Assembly (NCBI RefSeq): GCF_003382365.1
Contig: NZ_QTSU01000003.1
Span: 372,001-436,000 of the forward strand
Length of the DNA stretch: 64,000 nt
Origin: Lysobacter silvisoli
GTDB taxonomy: Bacteria; Pseudomonadota; Gammaproteobacteria; Xanthomonadales; Xanthomonadaceae
Direction of reading: 5' to 3'
The notes beneath the pieces are model-generated. The model saw only the letters and a program-made list of their open reading frames with translations, was not told where the DNA came from and did no database searches. Of this stretch, positions 26,301 to 32,792 are shown one piece after another (the first letter of the stretch is position 1; each line of letters starts with the position of its first letter). Both the position numbers and the translations under genes were made by a program.

Positions 26301-27854
26301 GGTGACCTGGGCGAAGGCCTGGCGGAAGTGGTCGTACAGCGGCCGCACCTGCTGCGACAGCACCGCCATGGGCACGTCGTCGCCCATCGAGCCGGTGGCT
26401 TCCTGCTCGGTCTCGGCCAGCGGCCGCAGCACCTGCTCGCGTTCCTCGCGGCTGAGCTGGAACAGCTTCTGGAAGCCGGCCAGGGTGTCGGGATCGAAGG
26501 GCTCGGCGGCCAGGTTGGGATCGATCAGCTCGCTGTGCAGGTAGGTCATGCCCTGCTTCAGCCAGCGCTTGTACGGCGCGCGCGCGCGGTTGATGCGGTC
26601 GATGGCCTCCGAATCCAGCAGCTCGCCCTGGTACAGGTCGGCGGCGATCATCTCGCCCGGGCCGAGCTTGCCCTTGGCTTCGATCTCGCTGGCCGGCAGC
26701 TCCCACACGCCGGCTTCGGAGGCGATCAGGAAATGGCGGTCGCGCGAACGCAGCCAGCGCGCCGGGCGCAGACCGTTGCGGTCCAGGGTGCAGGCGGCGT
26801 AGCGGCCGTCGCAGGTGACGATGCCGGCCGGGCCGTCCCAGGGTTCGGTGTTGAGCGCGTAGTACTCGTAGAACGCGGCCAGGTCCGCGTCCTTGTATTC
26901 CAGCGACTGGGTGGCCGGCGGAATCAGGATGCGCATGGCCTTGAGCAGGTCCATGCCGCCGGCCTGCAGCACCTCGAGCATGTTGTCTAGGCTCTGCGAG
27001 TCCGAACCGTCGGTGCTCACCACCTGGTCGAACTCGCGCAGGTCCAGCGTCGGCGTGCGCCAGGCGTGCGCGCGCGCCTGCGCCCAGGCGCGGTTGCCGG
27101 CGATGGTGTTGATCTCGCCGTTGTGGGCGAGCAGGCGGAACGGCTGCGCCAGCGGCCAGCGCGGGGTGGTGTTGGTGGAGAAGCGCTGGTGGAACACCAC
27201 CGCGCTGGCCTGCAGATCGTCGCGCTGCAGGTCCGGGTACAGCTGGGTCAGCCGGTCGGGCAGGACCATGGCCTTGTAGCCGATGCTGGCCGAGGACAGG
27301 CTGACCACATAGAAGTCCGACAGCGCGCGCAGGCGCTGTTCGGCGCGACGCCGGGCCAGGAACAGCGAGCGCTGGAAGCCGGCCGGATCGAACGGCGCGG
27401 CGGCCTCGACGAAGACCTGCTCGATGCGCGGCATGGTCTTGCGCGCCAGCTCGCCGCAGGCGGCGGTGTCGGTGGGCACCTGGCGCCAGCCGGCCACGCG
27501 CAGGCGTTCGTGCGCCAACGTCTCGCCGAGCACGGCGCGCGCCTGCGCGGCCTGGGCTTGGTCGTGCGGCAGGAACACCAGGCCGGCGCAGTAGTGCGCG
27601 CCCAGCTCGATGCCGCTTTCGCGCGCGAGCGCGCGCAGGAAACCGTCGGGGTGGCGGATCAGCAGGCCGCAGCCGTCGCCGCTGAGGCCGTCGGCGGCGA
27701 TGCCGCCGCGGTGGGTCATGCGCGCCAGCGCTTCCAATGCGCGATCGACCAGCTCGCGGCTGGGGCGGTCGTCCAGCTGCGCGATCAGGCCGAAGCCGCA
27801 GCTGTCCCGCTCGTCGCGAGGGTCGTACAACATCGTGCGTTGGTCGGCTTGCAT
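23400..27854 (-). CDS. gltB: glutamate synthase (NADPH) large subunit GltB
   Basis: This amidotransferase/synthase subunit makes two glutamates from glutamine and 2-oxoglutarate. The 1484-residue protein has a short propeptide MQADQRTMLYDPRDERDS before the Ntn nucleophile Cys19 (CGFGLIAQL), a glutaminase domain to about 400, a central domain, and a TIM-barrel FMN synthase domain (QLPGHKVNELIARLRF, HDGGTGASPLSSI). It has the [3Fe-4S] motif C1108-x5-C1114-x4-C1119 and a C-terminal beta-helix (GGIAVVRPP-like repeats). The frame stays open for 84 codons upstream. The ATG at 27854 is chosen because it has GGAGGT just upstream and gives the normal propeptide length. Confidence 0.97.
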   Translation of the reverse strand: MQADQRTMLYDPRDERDSCGFGLIAQLDDRPSRELVDRALEALARMTHRGGIAADGLSGDGCGLLIRHPDGFLRALARESGIELGAHYCAGLVFLPHDQAQAAQARAVLGETLAHERLRVAGWRQVPTDTAACGELARKTMPRIEQVFVEAAAPFDPAGFQRSLFLARRRAEQRLRALSDFYVVSLSSASIGYKAMVLPDRLTQLYPDLQRDDLQASAVVFHQRFSTNTTPRWPLAQPFRLLAHNGEINTIAGNRAWAQARAHAWRTPTLDLREFDQVVSTDGSDSQSLDNMLEVLQAGGMDLLKAMRILIPPATQSLEYKDADLAAFYEYYALNTEPWDGPAGIVTCDGRYAACTLDRNGLRPARWLRSRDRHFLIASEAGVWELPASEIEAKGKLGPGEMIAADLYQGELLDSEAIDRINRARAPYKRWLKQGMTYLHSELIDPNLAAEPFDPDTLAGFQKLFQLSREEREQVLRPLAETEQEATGSMGDDVPMAVLSQQVRPLYDHFRQAFAQVTNPPIDPLREDCVMSLAVQLGREGNVFVDGPGNVGHVHLNSPVLAQRKLRQLLAMAPFDASHRFIDLNYDPAEGLKAALQRICAEAEAAARAGIVLLILSDRRPRRDALMLHALLATGAVHQHLVRTGLRCESNLIVETGTARDPHHFACLVGFGATAVYPYLAYQTLHDLGVRGILKTKHGEVAQIGRSYRRGIKKGLLKIISKMGIATIGSYRGAQLFEIIGLDKEVVELCFAGTPSRIGGAGFAELQADAAHLAEQGWDHNRLPEIGGLLKYTPGGEYHLFNPDVVTRLQRAVGSGDWADWQHYAAAVNERPTAALRDLLELRPGTAAIALDEVEPVAAIVRRFDSAAMSLGALSPEAHEALAIAMNRLGGRSNSGEGGEDPARYRSDKVSKIKQIASGRFGVTPEYLVNAEVLQIKIAQGAKPGEGGQLPGHKVNELIARLRFAMPGIGLISPPPHHDIYSIEDLAQLIHDLRQVNPDALISVKLVSHAGVGTIATGVAKAGADLITVSGHDGGTGASPLSSIRYAGTPWELGLAEARQALVANDLRERVILQTDGGLKSGLDVVKAALLGAESFGFGTAPMIALGCKYLRICHLNNCATGVATQDDQLRRDHFSGLPERVENFFRLLAEEVRHWLAQLGVCTLGEIVGRTDLLRQIEGDSTRQQRLDLAPLLAGTGLAHGGHCGMPAPPPAAEGLAAQLDEELAEAIAGKRGGEHAYRIRNTDRSIGARLSGRIARAHGDRGMADAPLTLRFNGTAGQSFGAFQAGGLRFELEGEANDYVGKGMAGGRIVIRPPAGARYSAHETPILGNTCLYGATGGELYAAGRAGERFAVRNSGATAVVEGAGDHCCEYMTGGVVAVLGRTGLNFGAGFTGGMAYVLDVERDFVDRYNHELIDILRISADGFEHHRSHLRDLLDAHVALTGSMWARRLLDEMRDYMGKFWLVKPKAASLESLAETLRSAA

Positions 27855-27857
27855 CGC

Positions 27858-27863
27858 ACCTCC
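27858..27863 (-). promoter_or_regulatory. ribosome-binding site that fixes the gltB start
   Basis: The minus strand reads GACGGAGGTGCGATG. GGAGG is a full Shine-Dalgarno match four bases before ATG, and no comparable site precedes the other in-frame starts upstream. Confidence 0.7.
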
Positions 27864-28168
27864 GTCAACCGTGGGACCGGCCTGCGCCGGCATCGGATGG
27901 ATCGCTTGCTCGCTGCGCGCGCGGGCAGACCTGCCATGGGCGAAGGACGTGGCGTCCCTCACCTTGCGTGTCGTAACCGAGCGTGAATCGACTAAATCAC
28001 AAATTGTGCGATGCGGCAAACCACACCCGCGCAGGCCGTCGGGCCGGTCGGAGGGCGTGACGTAAGTGGCTGATCGGCGTGAAGAAATCGCGGCATTCGC
28101 GGGCAATTAGTAACGTTGGAAACCATCCGCCGCGCGGCTGGGCACGCGTGCCGCGCGAACGCGCACGC
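27864..28168. other. divergent promoter region, gltB / MFS transporter
   Basis: This is most of the 350-base gap between divergent gltB and the MFS gene. It is moderately AT-rich near 27990-28010 (CTAAATCACAAATTGTGCG), probably the gltB promoter side, but I cannot place boxes with confidence. No gene is visible. Confidence 0.45.
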
Positions 28169-28174
28169 TAGACT
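28169..28174 (+). promoter_or_regulatory. -10-like hexamer TAGACT before the MFS gene
   Basis: GCTAGACTGCGCGC lies 30 bases before the GTG start. The flanks resemble those of the boxes at 16642 and 17857. Confidence 0.4.
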
Positions 28175-28204
28175 GCGCGCACCGCTTCGTCCGACGCTCC
28201 CCAC

Positions 28205-29464
28205 GTGACCGCATCCGTACCCGGCGCGCGCCGCGCCGCGCTCGTCTTTATTTTCGTCACCGTGCTGATCGACGTGCTGTCGTTCGGCCTGATCATTCCG
28301 GTGCTGCCGCCGCTGATCAAACAATTCGCCGGCGGCGACACCGAACACGCGGCCTATTGGATCGCGGCCTTCGGCACCACCTTCGCCGCCATCCAGTTCG
28401 TGTGCGCGCCGATCCAGGGCGCCTTGTCGGACCGTTTCGGGCGCCGGCCGGTGATCCTGCTGTCGTGCCTGGGCCTGGGTCTGGATTTCATCTTCATGGC
28501 CCTGGCCAACACCCTGCCGTGGCTGTTCGTGGGCCGGGTGATCTCCGGCATCACCTCGGCCAGCTTCAGCACCGCCAACGCCTACATCGCCGACGTGACC
28601 GCGCCGGAAGACCGCGCCAAGAGCTTCGGCATGATCGGCGCGGCCTTCGGCCTGGGCTTCATCGTCGGTCCGGTGATCGGCGGCCAGCTCGGTTATTACG
28701 ACGCGCGCCTGCCGTTCTGGTTCGCCGCCGGCCTGGCGCTGCTGAACTTCCTTTACGGTTTGTTCGTGCTGCCCGAATCGCTGCCGCCGGAACGGCGCAG
28801 CCCCAAGTTCGATTGGTCGCACGCCAATCCGGTGGGTTCGCTGATGCTGCTCAAGCGCTATCCGCAGGTGTTCGGTCTGGCCGCGGTGGTGCTGATCGCC
28901 AACCTGGCCCACTACGTCTACCCCAGCGTGTTCGTGCTGTTCGCCGACTACCAATACGGCTGGCACGAAAAGCAAGTGGGCTACGTGCTGGGCGTGGTCG
29001 GCGTGCTCAGCGTGATCGTCAACGCGGTGCTGGTGGGGCGCGCGGTCAAGTCGCTGGGCGAGCGGCGCACCCTGCTGCTGGGCCTGGGCTGCGGCGCGGT
29101 GGGCTTCATGATCTACGGCTTCGCCGACGTGGGCTGGCTGTTCCTGGTCGGCCTGCCGATCAGCGCCCTGTGGGCGATGGCCGCGCCGGCGACCCAGGCC
29201 CTGATCACCCGACAGGTCGGCGCCGACGTGCAGGGCCGCGTCCAAGGCGCGCTGATGAGCCTGATCAGCCTGGCCGGCATCGTCGGTCCCAGTCTGTTCG
29301 CGGTCAGCTTCGGCTATTTCGTCGGCAAGTCCTCGCCGGTGCATCTGCCTGGCGTGCCCTGGTTCATCGCCTCGGCCCTGCTGCTGCTGGGCCTGGCGAT
29401 CGCCTGGCGCTACGCGCGGGTACAAAGCGCGCCATCGAACGTGATCGCCGCCGAAACGGCATGA
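28205..29464 (+). CDS. MFS transporter, TetA/TCR-like exporter
   Basis: This 419-residue major facilitator protein has 12 predicted helices in the inner membrane. The motif A loop DRFGRRPVILLS between helices 2 and 3, VGRVISGIT in helix 4, and motif C-like GFIVGPVIGG in helix 5 mark it as a DHA1-type drug/H+ antiporter close to the tetracycline-resistance TCR branch. The start is GTG (28205); no better start lies nearby, as helix 1 begins at about residue 12. Such genes annotated as tetracycline exporters in environmental genomes are often not proven to confer resistance. The substrate is unknown. Confidence 0.9.
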   Translation: MTASVPGARRAALVFIFVTVLIDVLSFGLIIPVLPPLIKQFAGGDTEHAAYWIAAFGTTFAAIQFVCAPIQGALSDRFGRRPVILLSCLGLGLDFIFMALANTLPWLFVGRVISGITSASFSTANAYIADVTAPEDRAKSFGMIGAAFGLGFIVGPVIGGQLGYYDARLPFWFAAGLALLNFLYGLFVLPESLPPERRSPKFDWSHANPVGSLMLLKRYPQVFGLAAVVLIANLAHYVYPSVFVLFADYQYGWHEKQVGYVLGVVGVLSVIVNAVLVGRAVKSLGERRTLLLGLGCGAVGFMIYGFADVGWLFLVGLPISALWAMAAPATQALITRQVGADVQGRVQGALMSLISLAGIVGPSLFAVSFGYFVGKSSPVHLPGVPWFIASALLLLGLAIAWRYARVQSAPSNVIAAETA

Positions 29465-29473
29465 CGGGAGGCT

Positions 29474-29502
29474 CTTGCCGCGGCGCCTTGCGCTGCGGCA
29501 AG
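29474..29502 (+). terminator. hairpin after the MFS gene
   Basis: CTTGCCGC (29474-29481) pairs perfectly with GCGGCAAG (29495-29502) across a 13-base loop, ten bases after the MFS stop. There is no T-tract, so termination is uncertain. Confidence 0.35.
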
Positions 29503-29535
29503 GTCGGGCCTCGCCCCCAACCACGGAAACCCCTC

Positions 29536-29772
29536 ATGACCCTGCGTCTTAGTCTGTTGGCGCCGCTGCTGCTGTTGGGCGCCTGCGCCAGCACGCCCGA
29601 TTATTTGGATACCAACGCCGCGGTCGACGCGCGTCCGGAATGCACCAGCCAGCCCGACCGCCCTGGCGAACCGGTGCCGTCGTGGTGCGAGCGCAAGCAG
29701 GAAGTGCGCTGGAACGACAAGCAAGACAAGATCGACCTGAAGGGCAAGGACGAGAAGGACGATCGGCGCTGA
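29536..29772 (+). CDS. small lipoprotein, unknown function
   Basis: This is a 78-residue reading frame with a clear lipoprotein signal, MTLRLSLLAPLLLLGACAST, and lipobox LGAC (Cys17). The mature part is short, with two more Cys and a very charged C-terminus (Lys/Asp-rich, KQDKIDLKGKDEKDD). It lies 71 bases after the MFS gene in the same direction. I do not recognise the family. The signal peptide and charged tail make it a likely real secreted lipoprotein. Confidence 0.7.
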   Translation: MTLRLSLLAPLLLLGACASTPDYLDTNAAVDARPECTSQPDRPGEPVPSWCERKQEVRWNDKQDKIDLKGKDEKDDRR

Positions 29773-29826
29773 GCCAAGCCCGGTGCGCCGCGTGCTGCGG
29801 CGTTCTCGACTCGACTGTCACCACTC

Positions 29827-29934
29827 CGTCATTCCGGCGAAAGCCGGAACCCATGTTGCTGTTGCTTCGCTCGCTGATTCGCGAGTTGTTGCAGCGAAAA
29901 TCAAAATGGGTTCCGGCTTGCGCCGGAATGACGG
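29827..29934. repeat. paired REP-like element (CGTCATTCCGGCG family), copy 1
   Basis: The left hairpin is CGTCATTCCGGCGAAAGCCG; the right, inverted partner is GGTTCCGGCTTGCGCCGGAA then TGACGG; about 50 bases lie between. It is a near twin of 31362-31464 in the same orientation. The two copies bracket the RNase/barstar/I78 block. Confidence 0.8.
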
Positions 29935-29959
29935 ATTCGTGAGATCCGCTGCAGGCTGG

Positions 29960-30394
29960 TTATGCCATCGCATCCAGACGTTCGGCCGGCAGCGGGAATA
30001 GCGCCCAGAACGGCTTGCGCTGTTCGGCCCACAGCGCCGAGCTTTCGTTGAGGATGTCGAGCAGGGTCGCCGGGTCGTCGCTGGCCTGAGCCTGCCAGTC
30101 CTGGGCGTGTTCCAGCAGCAGCAGATAGCCCGCGGCCGGCAGCCAGGACAGGTCTTCCAGCGCGTCGGCCAGGGCGTCCCAGTTGTGGCCGAACCAGTCG
30201 GGGAAAGCCAGCGCCGCGGCCGCGCGCATCAGCAGGTCGGCCTTGTCTCGGCAACCGCTCAGGTCGATGCGCACCACCGCATAGCCCAGCGCCGCGCCGG
30301 CTTCGGCCATGGCGTGGGTGTCGCGCGCGTCGACGAAATAGGCGCCGGCCTGGGCAGGATCGGCCAGCAGTTCGCGCAGCTGCTGCGGGTTCAT
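29960..30394 (-). CDS. barstar-like ribonuclease inhibitor
   Basis: This 144-residue protein of the barstar (RNase inhibitor) family would be a cytoplasmic protein that blocks a barnase/RNase Sa-type nuclease. The core AVVRIDLSGCRDKADLLMRA and FPDWFGHNWDALADALEDL match barstar's binding helix region (barstar FGENLDALWDCL). The N- and C-terminal extensions make it longer than classical barstar (about 90). Its start overlaps the stop of the upstream RNase gene by ATGA (30391-30394), so nuclease and inhibitor are co-translated, as expected for a toxin/immunity pair. No signal peptide is visible. Confidence 0.88.
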   Translation of the reverse strand: MNPQQLRELLADPAQAGAYFVDARDTHAMAEAGAALGYAVVRIDLSGCRDKADLLMRAAAALAFPDWFGHNWDALADALEDLSWLPAAGYLLLLEHAQDWQAQASDDPATLLDILNESSALWAEQRKPFWALFPLPAERLDAMA

Positions 30395-30840
30395 CGCGCG
30401 CTCTCCGGCGGGTCGAAGCGGCGGAAACTGCGGTAGTGGTCGTCGGTGTACCAGTACTCGCGCGGCGGATCGCCGCCGGTGACGATGCGGCGCGCGCCGC
30501 GGTCGTCCGAGCCCGGGGTTTCCACGGTGTACTCGCGGTAATAGCCGCGCGGCTGGCTGGGCAGGCGGCGTTCGCGGTTCTGGAAGGTGCCGCCGTCCTG
30601 GCGGTGTTCGTACGGGCCGCCGCGGGCGATGCGCTGCAGCACGTCCCGCGCTTCGGCGGGCAGGAAGGCAGGGTAGGCCGCGGGATCTGAGCGCGTGACC
30701 GCTGCCGGAGCGCTGTCGCCGATGGCCACGCCGACAGGTGCCGGCGCCGGCGCGCGCGCATCCGGCGCGGCCGGCCGCTGCGACCAGGCCCACAGGCCCA
30801 GCAGGACGACGGCGGCGATCAACCAAGGCGCGCGGCGCAT
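30391..30840 (-). CDS. secreted guanyl-specific ribonuclease (RNase Sa/barnase family)
   Basis: This 149-residue extracellular RNase has an N-terminal membrane/signal segment APWLIAAVVLLGLWAWS (5-20), a Pro/Ala-rich linker, and an RNase Sa-like domain from about residue 58. Aligning by eye to RNase Sa, FQNRE gives the guanine-binding Glu90, YREYTV the catalytic base Glu103, Arg114 the phosphate contact, and DDHY the catalytic His135, so it looks active. The Cys pair of RNase Sa is absent. The start at 30840 is chosen because the signal segment begins there and a TAGACT box lies upstream. It overlaps the barstar-like gene by ATGA. Cleavage of RNA 3' to guanosine is expected from the family. 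Confidence 0.9.
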   Translation of the reverse strand: MRRAPWLIAAVVLLGLWAWSQRPAAPDARAPAPAPVGVAIGDSAPAAVTRSDPAAYPAFLPAEARDVLQRIARGGPYEHRQDGGTFQNRERRLPSQPRGYYREYTVETPGSDDRGARRIVTGGDPPREYWYTDDHYRSFRRFDPPESAR

Positions 30841-30868
30841 GCGGGGCTCCGATCCGGGTGGAGCTCGA

Positions 30869-30874
30869 AGTCTA
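30869..30874 (-). promoter_or_regulatory. -10-like hexamer TAGACT before the RNase gene
   Basis: The minus strand reads GCTAGACTTCG, 28 bases before the ATG. It is the same element as before the receptor and MFS genes. Confidence 0.4.
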
Positions 30875-30924
30875 GCAAGCCGCGCGGCGGGCACCGCGCG
30901 CATGCGCGCGCGGCGCGGGGGCGC

Positions 30925-31239
30925 TTAGCCGCAGCGCAGATCGACGATCACGTTCTTGTCGTCGACGTCGACGTTGAGCCGGCCCTCCATGAATTCCATG
31001 GTCACCATCTGGCCGGGCTTGAGCACGCGCGCGGCACTGGCGCCGGCGTCGCTGCGCGCCTTCTCGACGACTTCGGCGGTGGCCTGCTTGCCCAGCGCGG
31101 CCGACTTGGCGGCTTCGGCATTGCAGGTCATTTGTTCCGGCGGCAGCGGGCCGGCCATCTGCGGCGGATTGGCGCGGCTGGCGCAGGCGCTCAGCGCGGC
31201 GGCGGCCAGTACGGTCAGGGCGATGCGGGTGGCGGTCAT
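30925..31239 (-). CDS. I78-family peptidase inhibitor lipoprotein, copy 1
   Basis: This 104-residue protein has a lipoprotein signal MTATRIALTVLAAAALSACA and lipobox LSAC (Cys19). The C-terminal part, VLKPGQMVTMEFMEGRLNVD then VIVDLRCG, matches the inhibitor I78 (elastase inhibitor AFLEI-like) pattern of a reactive loop and closing Cys-Gly. It is expected in the periplasm or outer membrane, guarding against serine peptidases. That fits a Lysobacter-like organism that secretes many proteases (inference). It lies 85 bases upstream of the RNase gene on the same strand. A paralogue is at 31534-31827. Confidence 0.8.
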   Translation of the reverse strand: MTATRIALTVLAAAALSACASRANPPQMAGPLPPEQMTCNAEAAKSAALGKQATAEVVEKARSDAGASAARVLKPGQMVTMEFMEGRLNVDVDDKNVIVDLRCG

Positions 31240-31361
31240 GGGACGGTCCTGTGTCGGAGGCGCGCACAGCCTGCGCGCGGTCGGCTGTGCGGGAGATTAA
31301 CCCGGGCCCGCGGCCGTTGTTTCGAGCCTGTGCGCACCGCGAAGCAAGGACCGCACGCTCC

Positions 31362-31464
31362 CGTCATTCCGGTGAAAGCCGGAACCCATGTCGCTATCGC
31401 TCATCGCTTCAGGGGCGGTCGTAAGCAAGATCAAAATGGGTTCCGGCTTTCGCCGGAATGACGG
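31362..31464. repeat. paired REP-like element (CGTCATTCCGGCG family), copy 2
   Basis: The layout matches 29827-29934, including the shared ATCAAAATGGGTTCCGGCTT in the right half. The middle part has diverged. It lies between the two I78 genes. Confidence 0.8.
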
Positions 31465-31533
31465 CGAGAAACTACGCTCGAGGTTGCGGCTCATACCCGA
31501 TGACGGGTGGGGAGCGGCGCCTGGCGCAACCGC

Positions 31534-31827
31534 TCAGCCGCAGCGCAGGCCCGTGATCGCGCCGCGCTCGTTGACGTCGATGTTGATGCGGTCGCCGCGG
31601 TAGTCCATGGTCGCCGCCGAACCCGGCGTAAGCACGCGCGCGTCGCGGCTGCCGGTGTCGCGCAGGATGCGGTTGGTGGTGTCGTCGTCGACGCCGCGGC
31701 CGATCGCCCAGCGCGCGCCTTCGGCATTGCATTGGCCGCTGGGCGGCATCGGACCGCCGGCTTGCGGCGCGGTGGCACAGGCCGTGAGCGACAACAGCAG
31801 GGCAGCGGTCAGGACGAGGCGCGACAT
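31534..31827 (-). CDS. I78-family peptidase inhibitor lipoprotein, copy 2
   Basis: This 97-residue paralogue of the inhibitor at 30925 has signal peptide and lipobox LTAC (Cys17), a shared start of the mature part (GGPMPPSGQCNAEGARW), and the same C-terminal inhibitor pattern VLTPGSAATMDYRGDRINID ending in LRCG. A REP-like element separates the two copies. It ends the cluster of small secreted proteins before mrfB. Confidence 0.8.
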   Translation of the reverse strand: MSRLVLTAALLLSLTACATAPQAGGPMPPSGQCNAEGARWAIGRGVDDDTTNRILRDTGSRDARVLTPGSAATMDYRGDRINIDVNERGAITGLRCG

Positions 31828-31895
31828 GGCACGGCTCCGGGCGGAAGGGTCGCCACAGCCTGCGGCGGCGCGCGTGTGCGCCGCATGAACGCGGC

Positions 31896-32792
31896 TCAGT
31901 ACGGCGCGGGCTGCTGCGCCGACTCCAGCGCCTGCGCCTCGACCAGCCGCTGCAGCAGCTGGGCCAGGGTGACCACGTCCTGGTGGTTGTGCTCGCCCAC
32001 GCGCCGCAGCAGGCCGGCGCCGCCGCCGCGCAGGTACTGCAGCCAGGCCGCGGGCGCCTGCGAACCGGGCAGGTCGTGTTCGCGCACGATGCGCAGCAGT
32101 TCGCGCTCAATCGTGGCCAGGCGGCAGTTCTCCCAGCGCCCGCGGTAGCGGCGCCGGGTCGGGAACAACAGATCGACGTGGTCCAGGCCGGCCAGCGGAT
32201 CGGACAGCCGCGCCAGCCGGTAGCGCGTGCGCAGCAGCGGCGCGTCGTAGCAGCGGCCGTTGTAGCTGCACAGCACGGTGTCGACGCGCAGCCACTGGAC
32301 GAAGGTCTGCAGCATCGCCGTCTCCGCCGCCAGCGAGGCGATCAGCAGCTGGCGCACGCGCAGGCCGTCGCCGTGCTGCGGGTCGCGGTGCCAGTCGGCC
32401 GCGCCGATCATGAAGGCGCGCGTGCCGGTGCCGCCGGCCAGGCCGGTGGTTTCGGTGTCGAAGAACAGCAGCCGGCGCGGGTCCACGCTTTCGCCGGGGC
32501 GACGGGCGAAGTCCAGCGGCAGCGCGTCGGCGGGGACCGCGCCGGGCAGGTGCGCTTCGACCAGGTGCAGGCCCGGCGCGATCTCGCGACCGGGCAGATG
32601 ACGGTCCAACGGTGCGCGCGGCGCGGCGGCGACGGTGGGCAGGCGTTCGCGCACGCCGAGCAGGCGGCGCAGCGATTCCAGGCTGGTCTGCGCGTCCGGC
32701 ACCGCCGGCGGCGGCGCGGGCGCGGGCGGCGCGATCGCGACGCCGCGCGCCTGGCGTTGCAGCAAACGCAGCTTGTCCACGCTGACGCTCAT
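31896..32792 (-). CDS. mrfB: MrfB/YprB-like DEDDh exonuclease
   Basis: This 298-residue ribonuclease H-like 3'-5' exonuclease has metal residues D112 and E114 in FFDTETTG, D183 in YNGRCYD, and D272 with H268 in EHNHQDVV, which is the complete DEDDh set. The N-terminal 100 residues are Pro/Ala-rich and poorly conserved. Its start overlaps the stop of the DUF1998 helicase gene by ATGA. That pairing matches B. subtilis mrfAB (yprAB), a helicase-exonuclease pair for mitomycin C lesion repair. It is shorter than the B. subtilis protein and I see no TPR extension. The same lesion role here is inference. Confidence 0.85.
   Translation of the reverse strand: MSVSVDKLRLLQRQARGVAIAPPAPAPPPAVPDAQTSLESLRRLLGVRERLPTVAAAPRAPLDRHLPGREIAPGLHLVEAHLPGAVPADALPLDFARRPGESVDPRRLLFFDTETTGLAGGTGTRAFMIGAADWHRDPQHGDGLRVRQLLIASLAAETAMLQTFVQWLRVDTVLCSYNGRCYDAPLLRTRYRLARLSDPLAGLDHVDLLFPTRRRYRGRWENCRLATIERELLRIVREHDLPGSQAPAAWLQYLRGGGAGLLRRVGEHNHQDVVTLAQLLQRLVEAQALESAQQPAPY

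Noticed and set aside
23355-26990. 1211-codon open frame antisense to gltB
   Set aside because: Shadow of gltB; composition is Ala/Gln/Val/Arg-rich without motifs.
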